In this document: piece after piece, positions 24,108 through 31,632 of the stretch
Position numbering within the stretch: position 1 is the first letter of the stretch
Layout of the letters: every line of letters begins with the position of its first letter
NCBI GenBank assembly: GCA_013822265.1
Contig: PNKD01000027.1
Location: forward strand, 1 to 38,259
Length of the DNA stretch: 38,259 nucleotides
Direction of reading: 5' to 3'
Origin: Leptothrix sp. (in: b-proteobacteria)
Lineage (GTDB): Bacteria; Pseudomonadota; Gammaproteobacteria; Burkholderiales; Burkholderiaceae_C
The notes under the pieces: generated by a model
Seen by the model: the letters and a program-made list of their open reading frames with translations, nothing else
The model's database searches: none
Told to the model about the DNA's origin: nothing
Translations under genes and position numbers: made by a program

Positions 24108-25236
24108 GCACGCGCACGTCGACCTGCAGGCCGAGCAATGCCGCGTAGACGCCCAGCATGACCAGCACGCTGAGGTTTTCATTGCCGTTCTGCACGCCTA
24201 TGGAGCGCCCCGCGCTCAGCAGGATGTGGCCACGGTGCTGCAGCAAGGCATTCAGCGGCACCACGAGCGCGCCGCCGAGGGCCCCGACGCCCAACAGCAA
24301 GGGCACGGCGACGGCCCAGTGCGTGACCCATCCTGCCAGGGGCACCAGCAGGCCCATCACGACGCCCAGTGGCAGCACGCGTGCGGCATGGTCCAGCGGC
24401 ACCCAGCGGCTGGCCAGCACGGCACCGACCACGATACCGACGGCCACCACCGCCTGCAGGCCTGCCGCCTGCGCCAGACTGAGGCCCAGCCGGTCCACGG
24501 CCCACTTCAGCACGGCAAACTGCAGCACGGCGGCGGCGCCCCAGAACAGCGTGGTCACGCTCATCGACAGGCGACCTTGGGCGTCACCCCACAGACGCCG
24601 CTGTGCGCGCGCAAACCCTCGCCACAGGGCCTGCAGCGAGGGATGGCTGCGGCGGTAGCGCGCGCCGCTGTCGGGAATACCCAGGTTCAGCAGCGCGGCC
24701 AGCGCATAGACGCCGAGCAGCAGCGCAGCGGCCACGTCCAACGGCGGCACAGTGGGCTGCAACCGCCCGACGAGCGTGGCGACGCTGTCGCCGACGAGCA
24801 CCCCGCCCAGGACGGCCCCCAGCAGGATGGCGCAGACGGTCGACACCTCGATCCAGCCGTTGGCCACCACCAGCTGGCGGGGCGGTACCAGTTCGGTCAA
24901 CAGGCCGTACTTGGCCGGCGCGTAGGCAGCCGCACCGATGCCGATGATGGCGAAGGCCGCCAGCGGGTTCAGCCCGGCCAGCAAGGCGCCAACGCCGACG
25001 ACCTTCAGCGCATTCATCGCCATCATCAACCGAGCCTTGGGCCCGGCATCGGCCAGTGGCCCGACCACCGGCGCCAGCACCACGTAGGCGATGGTGAAGC
25101 TGAACTTCAACAGCGGCGCCCACCACGCCGGCAGCCCTTCCTGCTGCAGCCGTGCGATGGTGACGATCAGCAGGGCGTTGTCGGCGAGTGCGGAGACGAA
25201 CTGGGCCGCAATCAGCAGGTGGAAGCCAGGCGGCAT
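24034..25236 (-). CDS. lplT: Lysophospholipid transporter LplT
   Basis: A 400-residue MFS-type transporter with about 12 membrane helices, matching LplT: LLIAAQFVSALADNALLIVTIARLQ near residue 7, VVLAPVVGPLADAGPKARLM near 52, YAPAKYGLLTELVPPRQLVVANG near 106, and the late GLQVDVRVLMGGLGL. LplT moves lysophospholipids across the inner membrane for reacylation. The usual partner acyltransferase Aas is not in this window. ATG 25236 has AAGG about 5 bases upstream. It has its own triple Pho-type array and is convergent with the GT4 gene, overlapping its last 74 bases. In this context it probably salvages lysolipids produced while phospholipids are broken down. Confidence 0.87.
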   Translation of the reverse strand: MPPGFHLLIAAQFVSALADNALLIVTIARLQQEGLPAWWAPLLKFSFTIAYVVLAPVVGPLADAGPKARLMMAMNALKVVGVGALLAGLNPLAAFAIIGIGAAAYAPAKYGLLTELVPPRQLVVANGWIEVSTVCAILLGAVLGGVLVGDSVATLVGRLQPTVPPLDVAAALLLGVYALAALLNLGIPDSGARYRRSHPSLQALWRGFARAQRRLWGDAQGRLSMSVTTLFWGAAAVLQFAVLKWAVDRLGLSLAQAAGLQAVVAVGIVVGAVLASRWVPLDHAARVLPLGVVMGLLVPLAGWVTHWAVAVPLLLGVGALGGALVVPLNALLQHRGHILLSAGRSIGVQNGNENLSVLVMLGVYAALLGLQVDVRVLMGGLGLCVAGCMVVLQARQVRRR

Positions 25237-25287
25237 GGATCCTTCATCCGGGTTGCGCGCATTGAAGCGCGAACCCGTGCAAAGGCC

Positions 25288-25316
25288 GTGACGGCGCCGT
25301 GACGCCGGCGTGAAGC
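25288..25316 (-). promoter_or_regulatory. Triple Pho-box array of lplT
   Basis: On the minus strand GCTTCAC, GCGTCAC and CCGTCAC occur at exact 11-base steps (cores TTCA, GTCA, GTCA; plus-strand TGAA 25311, TGAC 25300, TGAC 25289). Three phased half-sites are more than a minimal PhoB dimer site. The array fills the space between the stop of the 75-residue gene and the lplT leader, 51 bases before ATG 25236. No convincing -10 is seen at the standard distance. Confidence 0.65.
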
Positions 25317-25544
25317 TCAGTCGGTGCGGCGGTACTCGCTCACCAGGACCTGGTACTCGTGGCGCACGAGCTGCAGCTGGACCGGGCTGCCGACGCCCAG
25401 CCCCTCGAGGCCATCACCCGGCGTGGCCTTGGTGATCGTCCACTCCCGGTGTTCGGCATCCACGGCGAAGGCCAAGCCAAATCCGGGCAAGACCTCGCTG
25501 ACGACAGCCCGCACTATGGGTTGCTGCGGTTGGAAGGCGGACAT
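25317..25544 (-). CDS. Small hypothetical beta-rich protein
   Basis: A 75-residue protein I do not recognise. ATG 25544 has a strong AGGAG 6 bases upstream, which excludes the longer frame to 25592. The sequence alternates hydrophobic and polar residues (IVRAVVSEVLPGFGLAFAVDAEHREWTITKA) as in a small beta-barrel, with VGSPVQLQLVRHEYQVLVSEYR at the C-terminus, somewhat like S1/cold-shock or SH3-like folds. There is no signal peptide or Cys. It lies on the same strand as lplT, whose Pho array begins immediately after this stop codon, so it may be transcribed into lplT, but it has no Pho box of its own. Confidence 0.65.
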   Translation of the reverse strand: MSAFQPQQPIVRAVVSEVLPGFGLAFAVDAEHREWTITKATPGDGLEGLGVGSPVQLQLVRHEYQVLVSEYRRTD

Positions 25545-25761
25545 GGGGTACTCCTGTCGGGATGGCGGCGGATCGAAGTCGGGCTGGAGCATCTTCGCCG
25601 ATTACCCGGCGATGCAGGGGCAATGTCCGACCGAATCGATACCGGCCACGCCTGCGAACTGCCTCGGGGATGACTTCGCCCTGCAAGAGAGCCGACCGCC
25701 GCTGTGATGGGGTGGGCATTTGAATTGCGTGGCAGCCCCAGCCGGCACTCGCCACCCGCAA

Positions 25762-26598
25762 CTAGGCCGCACGGATGCCCGGTGCAGGCCCTGCCGTCGC
25801 CAAGGCGGGTACGTGTACCAAGCCTATGCTCAGCCACACCGCCACGCTGAAGTACGCCGTCATCCAGACGACCTCGGACTCCCAGTCGCTCCAGCGGTGT
25901 GACACGACCCAGCGGGCCGAGGCGTCGATGAGCCCTTGCGGCAGGCTGAAGTACGCACGGCCGTGCGCCTCGTCTGCGATCCACCTCGCCCAATACATGG
26001 GCACGTCGACGCCGAACATGAATACCACATAGGCCGTTCCAGCCAGGCCGCAGAAGAGCAGAAAGGGCCGCTGCCGGCTGTCGCACTTGGGCCAGAGACC
26101 GACGAGGCTGATGACCAGGGCTGCTGCGCACAGGCCCCAGATCGATTCCTCGAAAACGTGACCGAGGTTGGAGGTGGTCAGCACGGCATGCCAGGAACAC
26201 AGCTCGGCCAAGACGATTGCCGGCACCAGCAGGCGCGCGACGATCTGGCCCAGGCGATGGTCAGCCAGGTCCGACGCCGCACGCAGCAGCAACGCCCACT
26301 GGGCGACGAAGCACAGCTCGGCTACGGTCGCCACCGACCGCCCGACGATGACGCTCGAATACCAGGTGTCGAAGAGCACCTGGCGCTGTACGTCGAACAC
26401 CGGCAATGCGGACCTGTAAGCGCAGCCGAGCACATAGCCCGCCGAAAGCAGCAGCTGCACCCTGCTGATGACCAGGGCGTCGGGGTGCAGGCCGGCCTGC
26501 CGCCGCTGCAAGGCGATGGCGGACAGCAGCCAGGCCGCCACGTTCAGGGCACTCACGGCGCACATTGCCGCCCACCAGACCAGGGTGTCCGAACTCAT
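25762..26598 (-). CDS. Seven-helix integral membrane protein, unknown
   Basis: A 278-residue membrane protein with seven hydrophobic segments, at about residues 8-30, 47-66, 86-105, 119-140, 148-168, 176-200 and 242-265. There is no signal peptide or recognisable catalytic motif. The arrangement recalls uncharacterised 7-TM sensor-like proteins, but no Lys equivalent to a rhodopsin can be assigned and no signalling domain is fused. Several Trp, Cys and His residues (LAELCSWHAVL near 131, VPMYWARW near 202) lie close to membrane edges. It is divergent from the ribbon-helix-helix gene, sharing its palindromic promoter region, so both could answer to one repressor. Function is unknown. Confidence 0.65.
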   Translation of the reverse strand: MSSDTLVWWAAMCAVSALNVAAWLLSAIALQRRQAGLHPDALVISRVQLLLSAGYVLGCAYRSALPVFDVQRQVLFDTWYSSVIVGRSVATVAELCFVAQWALLLRAASDLADHRLGQIVARLLVPAIVLAELCSWHAVLTTSNLGHVFEESIWGLCAAALVISLVGLWPKCDSRQRPFLLFCGLAGTAYVVFMFGVDVPMYWARWIADEAHGRAYFSLPQGLIDASARWVVSHRWSDWESEVVWMTAYFSVAVWLSIGLVHVPALATAGPAPGIRAA

Positions 26599-26665
26599 GG
26601 CCTGTACCGGTCCGTCGGAGGATCCCCCGCGTCTGCGCGCCTCGCGCCCGTCGTCGCCTTAAACA

Positions 26666-26725
26666 TATAAACCGTTTATACCGTAGATCGAGCCGCCCGC
26701 AGCACATTTACGGTATAGACGGTTT
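26666..26725. promoter_or_regulatory. Palindromic operator region, probable autoregulation by the RHH protein
   Basis: AAACCGTTTATACCGTA (26669-26685) is repeated in inverse orientation as TACGGTATAGACGGTTT (26709-26725) with one mismatch and a 23-base spacer. The left arm also contains a smaller palindrome, TATAAAC-C-GTTTATA (26666-26680), and each arm contains two ACCGT-type units 9 bases apart. The AT-rich arms stand out from the GC-rich surroundings. The site lies 24 bases before the start of a ribbon-helix-helix protein and 68 bases before the divergent 7-TM gene, which suits a shared operator. Confidence 0.6.
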
Positions 26726-26749
26726 ACAACCTTTGACAGGATCCAGCCC

Positions 26750-27205
26750 ATGACCCCCTCCGCCCCGCCCGCCGCCGCTGCCGCCAAGCTCCGAAAGGAC
26801 CAGGCGCCCGTTGCGACACCACGTCCGCAGATCACTGCCCCGTCACGGAAGGAAGCCCCCTCGTCGCCAAAGGCCCAGAAGCCGTCGAAGGCCCCAAAGC
26901 CCCAAAGCACCGTTCGCGCTGTCGCCCCGAAGGTCGCCCCAGCCCCTGCGCAAGCCACACCGGCCAAGGCACCCGAGAAGGCGCGGGCCAAACTGGTGCG
27001 CGACAGTTTCACGATGCCGCAGTCGGACTTCGACCTGATCGGCACGCTGAAGGACCGCGCGCTCGGTTTCAAACGGCCGACGAAGAAGAGCGAGCTGCTG
27101 CGTGCCGGCCTGCAGGTGCTGGCGAGCCTGCGGCCCTCCGAGCTGAAGGACGTGCTGGATCGCCTGGTGCCGTTGAAGACCGGTCGCCCGAAGAAGGCCG
27201 GCTGA
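26750..27205 (+). CDS. Ribbon-helix-helix DNA-binding protein with Ala/Pro/Lys tail
   Basis: A 151-residue protein in two parts. Residues 1-82 are low-complexity, rich in Ala, Pro, Lys and Ser, like a histone-H1-type disordered tail. Residues 83-130 look like a ribbon-helix-helix: strand KLVRDSFTMP, helix SDFDLIGTLKDRALGF, a turn at KRPTKK, then helix SELLRAGLQVLASL. The family binds DNA as dimers through the strand and often represses its own gene. The inverted repeat immediately upstream is the obvious candidate target. ATG 26750 lies 24 bases after that repeat and has an AGGA sequence about 9 bases upstream. The regulated genes are unknown, but the 7-TM gene shares the control region. Confidence 0.65.
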   Translation: MTPSAPPAAAAAKLRKDQAPVATPRPQITAPSRKEAPSSPKAQKPSKAPKPQSTVRAVAPKVAPAPAQATPAKAPEKARAKLVRDSFTMPQSDFDLIGTLKDRALGFKRPTKKSELLRAGLQVLASLRPSELKDVLDRLVPLKTGRPKKAG

Positions 27206-27273
27206 GCCATGCCAAGTCAAGACGGCGGCGCACTCCGGACCCTGCAGTCGGGCTTGTCGGACTTCGCAGCTTG

Positions 27274-28533
27274 ATGGAGCGGTTCGACGAGTTGTCGCGT
27301 GAGGATGTCCAGGCGATCCTCGATGTGACACGGGCGCTGGCCGCGCCGTTCGACTTGGCCACGATGCTGATGGCCGTGACGGACGCTGCGCGCCGCGTGC
27401 TTCACGCGGAACGCGGCTCGGTCTGGTTGCTGGACCCCGCCACGGGTGAACTGGTGCTGGAAGTCGCCAGCGATCTCCGCCACGTGCGTCTGCCTATCGG
27501 TGTCGGGCTTGTCGGCGCCTGCGCACGCGACCGCCAGCCGATCAACGTGGTCGACTGCTACGCCGACCCGCGATTCGATGCCGAGACCGATCGACAGTCC
27601 GGGTACAAGACACGCTGCAGCCTCACTCTGCCGCTGATCGACCATCGGGGCGAGCTCGTCGGCGTGATGCAGTTGCTGAACAAGATCGGCGGTGTCTTCA
27701 CGCCTGGCGACCAGCCCCTGGCCGAGGCGCTCGCCGCGCAATGCGCGGTCGCACTGGCCCGCGTGCGCATGACGGCGTCCCTGCTGGAAGGCGAGCGTCT
27801 GCGGCACGAACTGGAGCTGGCGCGGGTGGTGCAGCTGAGCACGCTGCCATCGTCCATGCCCGTGGTGCCCGGCTACGACATGCACGGTACCTTCCTGCCG
27901 GCGTCTTTGACGGGCGGTGACACCTACGACCTGACGATGAGCCGCCAGGGCCTGCTTGTCGTGCTGGGCGACGCGACGGGCCACGGCATCGCGCCGGCGC
28001 TGTCCGTCACGCAGATGCACGCCATGCTGCGCATGGCGCTGCGAATGGGCGCCGACCTGGAAACCGCGTTCCGGCAAGTGAACGACCAATTGGCCGACAC
28101 GCTGAGTCAGGGCCGCTTCGTCACGGCCTTCGTCGGCTTGCTGGACCCGACCACGCACCGACTTCAGTTTCTCAGCGGCGGGCAAGGCCCCATCCTGCAT
28201 TTCCAGGCAGCCCGGGGCACCTTCGTCACCCACAAGGCCACGAGCTTTCCGATGGGGGCCATGCCCCTGGTGCGATCGCGCCCGCCCGTGCCCATCGACT
28301 TTGACCCGGGCGACATCCTGGTGCTGCTGACCGACGGCATCTTCGAGTTCGAGGACGCGCAGGGGGAACAGTTCGGCAGGGCTCGCGTCGAGCAGACGGT
28401 GATTACCCACCACGGCGAGTCGACCGAAGTGCTGGCCGAGGAGCTGCTCTCATCGGTGCGAGCCTTTGCGGGCGCTGCACCCCAGATTGACGACATCACG
28501 ATGGTGCTGCTCAAGCGCAAGGCCTTCGCATGA
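27274..28533 (+). CDS. GAF-SpoIIE (RsbU-like) serine phosphatase
   Basis: A 419-residue cytoplasmic PP2C-type phosphatase. A GAF sensor domain (about 15-170; for example GSVWLLDPATGELVLEVAS and QPINVVDCYADPRF) is followed by a short helical linker (RLRHELELARVVQ) and the phosphatase domain. Metal-binding motifs are GGDTYDL near residue 211, GDATGHGIAPAL near 230, LLTDGIFEFED near 349, and DDITMVLLK at the C-terminus. It probably dephosphorylates the STAS protein encoded 119 bases downstream in response to a small ligand sensed by GAF. ATG 27274 is preferred; TTG 27271 is an in-frame alternative. The three-gene order phosphatase-STAS-kinase is a partner-switching module, but no sigma factor gene accompanies it. 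Confidence 0.88.
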   Translation: MERFDELSREDVQAILDVTRALAAPFDLATMLMAVTDAARRVLHAERGSVWLLDPATGELVLEVASDLRHVRLPIGVGLVGACARDRQPINVVDCYADPRFDAETDRQSGYKTRCSLTLPLIDHRGELVGVMQLLNKIGGVFTPGDQPLAEALAAQCAVALARVRMTASLLEGERLRHELELARVVQLSTLPSSMPVVPGYDMHGTFLPASLTGGDTYDLTMSRQGLLVVLGDATGHGIAPALSVTQMHAMLRMALRMGADLETAFRQVNDQLADTLSQGRFVTAFVGLLDPTTHRLQFLSGGQGPILHFQAARGTFVTHKATSFPMGAMPLVRSRPPVPIDFDPGDILVLLTDGIFEFEDAQGEQFGRARVEQTVITHHGESTEVLAEELLSSVRAFAGAAPQIDDITMVLLKRKAFA

Positions 28534-28652
28534 CCGCCATTGCCCATTGGCCTGGGCTGTCATCAAACGGACGCACGAGCGTCATAGTCTTCACGATCGG
28601 GCACCTGCGCCCTGCGCCGTCGGCTGCCGACCGCATCAAGGAGAAAACTGAA

Positions 28653-28994
28653 ATGAACATGTCGACCAGTGAACTGGCGTCCGGCGTGACCTGCATCCGA
28701 TTGAACGGCCGCCTGGATGCGCCTGGGGCTGATCTGATCGACCTGCGTTTCACGGCCACGGCCGCGGCTGGCAAGCACCACACGATCGTCGACCTCAGGG
28801 GAGTGAGCTTCGTCGCGTCCATGGGCCTGCGCCTGCTCATCTCGACGGCCCGTGCCCTGCACCTCAAGGGGGCGAGCATGGTGCTGTTCGGCGCCCAGGA
28901 ACTCGTGAGGGACGTATTGGAACAGGCCGCTGTCGATCAGATCATCCCGCTCGTCGGCACGGAGCGGGAAGCGATCGAGCACTTGCAGCCCTAG
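28653..28994 (+). CDS. STAS-domain anti-sigma factor antagonist
   Basis: A 113-residue protein of the SpoIIAA/RsbV type. AGGAG lies 9 bases before ATG 28653. The STAS core runs from TCIRLNGRLDAPGA (about 13-26) to ADLIDLRF, and the phosphorylation region is VDLRGVSFVASMGLRLLIS (about 47-65), where the Ser in ASMGL is the expected phospho-acceptor. In its unphosphorylated form it should bind the HATPase protein encoded next and release that kinase's target. Its stop codon overlaps the GTG of the downstream gene by one base, so the pair is translationally coupled. Confidence 0.87.
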   Translation: MNMSTSELASGVTCIRLNGRLDAPGADLIDLRFTATAAAGKHHTIVDLRGVSFVASMGLRLLISTARALHLKGASMVLFGAQELVRDVLEQAAVDQIIPLVGTEREAIEHLQP

Positions 28995-29506
28995 TGCCCC
29001 AGGTTTCCGCCATGGTTGCCCGGTCCCCGTCGGACCCGTCTTCGGCACTTCCGCCCGGGCATCCCGAGCCGCGGGAGCTACCCGAACTGAGCTTGTCTGT
29101 GCCCGGGCACCGGCAGGCCCTGGAGCCTGCGCGACGGTCCGTGATCGAGTTCCTTGCGGCCTTCGACCTGAGCCCGCGGACGTTGTTCAATGTCGAGTTG
29201 GCTCTCGAGGAAACACTGATCAACGCAATGGTTCATGCCTTCGGCGACGGCGCGGTACATGTGATCGAGTTGCACCTGCGACTGACGCCGGATGACGTGG
29301 AGTTGACGTTCGAGGACGATGGCTTGGTCTTCGACCCCACACAGGCCGCAGATGCCGCAAGGCCGGCGTCGATAGAGGAAGCGCGGCCTGGAGGGCTGGG
29401 ATTGATGCTCGTGCGCAAGTTGGCGCGATCCGTCGCCTACGAGCGCCGCGATGGCCGCAACTCCCTCTTGATTAGGGTGGCTCGGCACGCGGACGGCGGC
29501 TGCTAA
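28994..29506 (+). CDS. HATPase anti-sigma factor kinase (RsbW-like)
   Basis: A 170-residue ATP-binding protein of the RsbW/SpoIIAB type. The N box is LALEETLINAMVHAFG (about residues 64-79), with the G1 box EDDGLVFDP near 106 and the G2 box GGLGLMLVRKL near 132. These form the GHKL fold that phosphorylates the STAS partner and sequesters a target protein. The start may be GTG 28994, overlapping the previous stop, or ATG 29012, which removes a Pro/Ser-rich leader of six residues. It is the last gene of the partner-switching operon. Its target could be a sigma factor elsewhere or a non-sigma effector. Confidence 0.87.
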   Translation: MPQVSAMVARSPSDPSSALPPGHPEPRELPELSLSVPGHRQALEPARRSVIEFLAAFDLSPRTLFNVELALEETLINAMVHAFGDGAVHVIELHLRLTPDDVELTFEDDGLVFDPTQAADAARPASIEEARPGGLGLMLVRKLARSVAYERRDGRNSLLIRVARHADGGC

Positions 29507-29551
29507 GGCGGCAGCCCGGTCTTCAGTGACCTGGGATCACGCACAGGCTGG

Positions 29552-29941
29552 TTACCGACAGGGAACAGAGTGCGAACCCGTGTCGGCCACCTTTGCGCCA
29601 ATTTGAGTCGACGGAGAAGCAGGAACTCTCTGCGGGTCGCGTAGCGGCTGTTGCCTGCCGTTGTCGACTTGTGGCGCCCCGAAGTGACGCCCGGCATTAC
29701 CGCAGTGCTTGCCGTCGGGCTCGAAGCTGACCTGGCGGACCCGCGTCTGCAGGCCCTGAAATCGCTGGCGGGCGGGCAACAGGCGCGACTTGATGGCAGG
29801 CGGGCTCAGGCCGTGGGCCCGGGCGAAGGCGTTCTGGGTCTGGCCTTCGACGTCGCAAGCCTGCAGGGTCGGTTGGTCCTCCTCGGTCTACTCGGCCAGC
29901 GCGGCTACCAACTCCAGTGCTTCCGCGTCCAGGGCCGGCAT
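29552..29941 (-). pseudogene. ECF sigma factor (SigZ-like) region 4 remnant
   Basis: Read on the minus strand from ATG 29941, the frame begins MPALDAEALELVAALAE, is interrupted by TAG (29888-29890), then continues TEEDQPTLQACDVEGQTQ, AFARAHGLSPPAIKSRLL and ARQRFQGLQTRVRQVSF. The middle matches sigma-70 region 4 (helix-turn-helix AHGLSPPAIKSRL) of ECF sigma factors, and the following segment resembles the end of SigZ-type proteins. Region 2 is absent because the arsH coding region and its extended tail lie immediately upstream. In-frame stop plus missing domain mark a decayed fragment. After about 29690 the reading frame is open but no longer resembles the family. The remaining DNA between 29507 and 30029 holds nothing else I can support. 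Confidence 0.6.
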
Positions 29942-30029
29942 GCGGCGGCGCAGTTAACTGCGCACTTGCCCTCTTGCAACTGCCAAGAGGCCGAGACCCA
30001 TTCGAATGGAGTTCCGGGGACCGTTGGCT

Positions 30030-30866
30030 TCAGCCGCAATTCGCCGTGGCGGCTGAAGCTGGACCCGAGCAGGCCCCGCCGGGTGCCAACATAGGCGCGC
30101 AGCACGAAGCTGTGACTGCCGCCGCTTGGCCGACGGCGCGAGGCTGGCTGACGCGTTGCGACAACTGCTCTGCACTCTCGCGGCGCTCGCTGTACCGGTC
30201 GACGAGGTAGGGCGCGACGTCGCGCGTCAACAGCGTGAACTTCACCAGTTCTTCCATCACGTCGACCAAGCGTTCGTAGAAGGCCGAGGGCTTCATGCGG
30301 CCTGCCTCGTCGAACTCCTGGTAGGCCTTGGCCACTGAGGACTGGTTGGGAATCGTGATCATGCGCATCCAGCGACCCAGGATGCGCAACTGGTTGACGG
30401 CATTGAACGACTGCGAACCGCCCGAGACCTCCATCACCGCCAGCGTCTTGCCCTGCGTCGGGCGCACGGCGCCGACGTTGAGCGGTATCCAGTCGATCTG
30501 GGCCTTCATGATGCCGGTCATCGCACCGTGGCGTTCTGGCGAGGTCCAGACCATGCCCTCGCACCAGGCGGCCAGCGCGCGCAATTCCTGCACCTTGGGG
30601 TGGGTGTCGGGGGCACCGTCGGGCAGGGGCAGGCCGGCGGGGTCGAAGACGCGCACCTCGGCGCCCATGGCGCGCAGCAGACGCTCACCTTCCAGCGTGA
30701 GCAGCTTGCTGTAGGACCGCTCGCGCAGCGAACCGTAGAGCATCAGGATGCGTGGCGCGTGGGTAGATGCACCGGCTCCCGTCAATCGTGCACGGGTTGG
30801 GCGGTCGAAGGGTGCGGGGTCGACGTTCGGCAGGTCGCCGGCGGGGGTGAGTTCAGCGGAGGACAC
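30030..30866 (-). CDS. arsH: ArsH NADPH:FMN oxidoreductase
   Basis: A 278-residue flavoprotein that oxidises trivalent methyl- or aryl-arsenicals to less toxic pentavalent forms. The FMN-binding loop [15 protein letters not shown] lies near residue 42, the [22 protein letters not shown] block near 107, and the ArsH signature [16 protein letters not shown] near 145. GTG 30866 is chosen because the frame matches ArsH from there, and it overlaps the arsC end by 14 bases (translational coupling). The normal family end is near residue 233 ([14 protein letters not shown]). About 45 further residues with Cys ([14 protein letters not shown]) are unusual and end next to the sigma remnant, suggesting a changed 3-prime end. 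It is the last gene of the acr3 operon. Confidence 0.9.
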   Translation of the reverse strand: MSSAELTPAGDLPNVDPAPFDRPTRARLTGAGASTHAPRILMLYGSLRERSYSKLLTLEGERLLRAMGAEVRVFDPAGLPLPDGAPDTHPKVQELRALAAWCEGMVWTSPERHGAMTGIMKAQIDWIPLNVGAVRPTQGKTLAVMEVSGGSQSFNAVNQLRILGRWMRMITIPNQSSVAKAYQEFDEAGRMKPSAFYERLVDVMEELVKFTLLTRDVAPYLVDRYSERRESAEQLSQRVSQPRAVGQAAAVTASCCAPMLAPGGACSGPASAATANCG

Positions 30867-31281
30867 GTTGACCTTTCTCGTCGACGACAAGTTCGCCGTC
30901 TTCCTTCTTGGACGCACCCAGCTGGGGCGACGGCAGGATGTCGAGTACCGCCTCCGACGGCCGGCACAGGCGCGTGCCCTGCGGCGTGACGACGATGGGC
31001 CGGTTCATCAGGATGGGGTGCGCGACCATGAAGGCGAGCAGCTGCTCGTCCGTCCATGCCGGGTCGTCGAGCTTCAGATCGTCATAAGGCGTGCCCTTGC
31101 GGCGCAGCAGGTCGCGGACCGGCATCTGCATCGCCGCCAGCAGTTCAACCAGCTTGTCGCGGCCTGGCGGCGTCTTGAGGTAGTTGACGACCGTCGGCTC
31201 GACGCCGCTGTTGCGGATCAGCGCCAGCACGTTGCGCGAAGTGCCGCAAGCTGGGTTGTGGAAGATCGTGATGTCGCTCAT
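30853..31281 (-). CDS. arsC: Arsenate reductase, glutaredoxin-linked
   Basis: A 142-residue ArsC of the glutaredoxin/glutathione-linked class, reducing arsenate to arsenite in the cytoplasm. The catalytic Cys is in [20 protein letters not shown] (Cys12), and family landmarks include [17 protein letters not shown] near residue 33 and [10 protein letters not shown] near 88, followed by [10 protein letters not shown], which contains Arg residues expected to bind arsenate. A short C-terminal acidic/basic tail follows. It lies 3 bases after arsR and overlaps arsH by 14 bases, so it is tightly packed in the acr3-arsR-arsC-arsH operon. A second, unrelated arsenate reductase (LMW-phosphatase type) is encoded at 32820. 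Confidence 0.93.
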   Translation of the reverse strand: MSDITIFHNPACGTSRNVLALIRNSGVEPTVVNYLKTPPGRDKLVELLAAMQMPVRDLLRRKGTPYDDLKLDDPAWTDEQLLAFMVAHPILMNRPIVVTPQGTRLCRPSEAVLDILPSPQLGASKKEDGELVVDEKGQRVLR

Positions 31282-31284
31282 AGC

Positions 31285-31623
31285 TCAGGCTTTGGCACTG
31301 CAGGTGACGCGCCCGCGAGCGCCCTTGGGCGCACAGGGCTGACCCTGGCAGCAGTGCGCGCTGAGGTAGTCCAGCAGCGCCTGCATGTGGTCGATGAGCG
31401 GCCGGTAGATGAGGCTGCGGCCGTCACGCTCTTGCGACACCAGGCCCGCATGCATCAACTCTTTCAGATGGAAGGACAGCGTCGATGCCGGGACGTCCAA
31501 GGTGGCCGACAGCACTCCGGGCGTCAGGCCTTGCGGCCCCGCGCCGACCAGCGCACGAAACACGCGCAGCCGCATGCCCTGCGACAGCGCCGCGAGGGCC
31601 GCGACGGCAGACTTCTCATCCAT
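31285..31623 (-). CDS. arsR: ArsR-type arsenite-responsive repressor
   Basis: A 112-residue winged-helix repressor of the ArsR/SmtB family. The recognition region is DVPASTLSFHLKELMHAGLVSQERDGRSLIYR (about residues 43-74). It lacks the CVC motif in the recognition helix; instead the C-terminus has AHCCQGQPC near residue 89, a Cys cluster like the arsenite site of the Acidithiobacillus-type ArsR proteins. Arsenite binding should release it from the operator. It lies 9 bases after acr3 and 3 bases before arsC. The palindrome at 32742-32759, before acr3, is the probable operator, giving autoregulation of the entire four-gene unit. Confidence 0.92.
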   Translation of the reverse strand: MDEKSAVAALAALSQGMRLRVFRALVGAGPQGLTPGVLSATLDVPASTLSFHLKELMHAGLVSQERDGRSLIYRPLIDHMQALLDYLSAHCCQGQPCAPKGARGRVTCSAKA

Positions 31624-31632
31624 GACGACCTT

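Noticed and set aside
28557-28574. CTGTCAT half-site before the STAS gene
   Set aside because: The second half-site at the required spacing (CGGACGC) does not match, and the gene lies inside a partner-switching operon.
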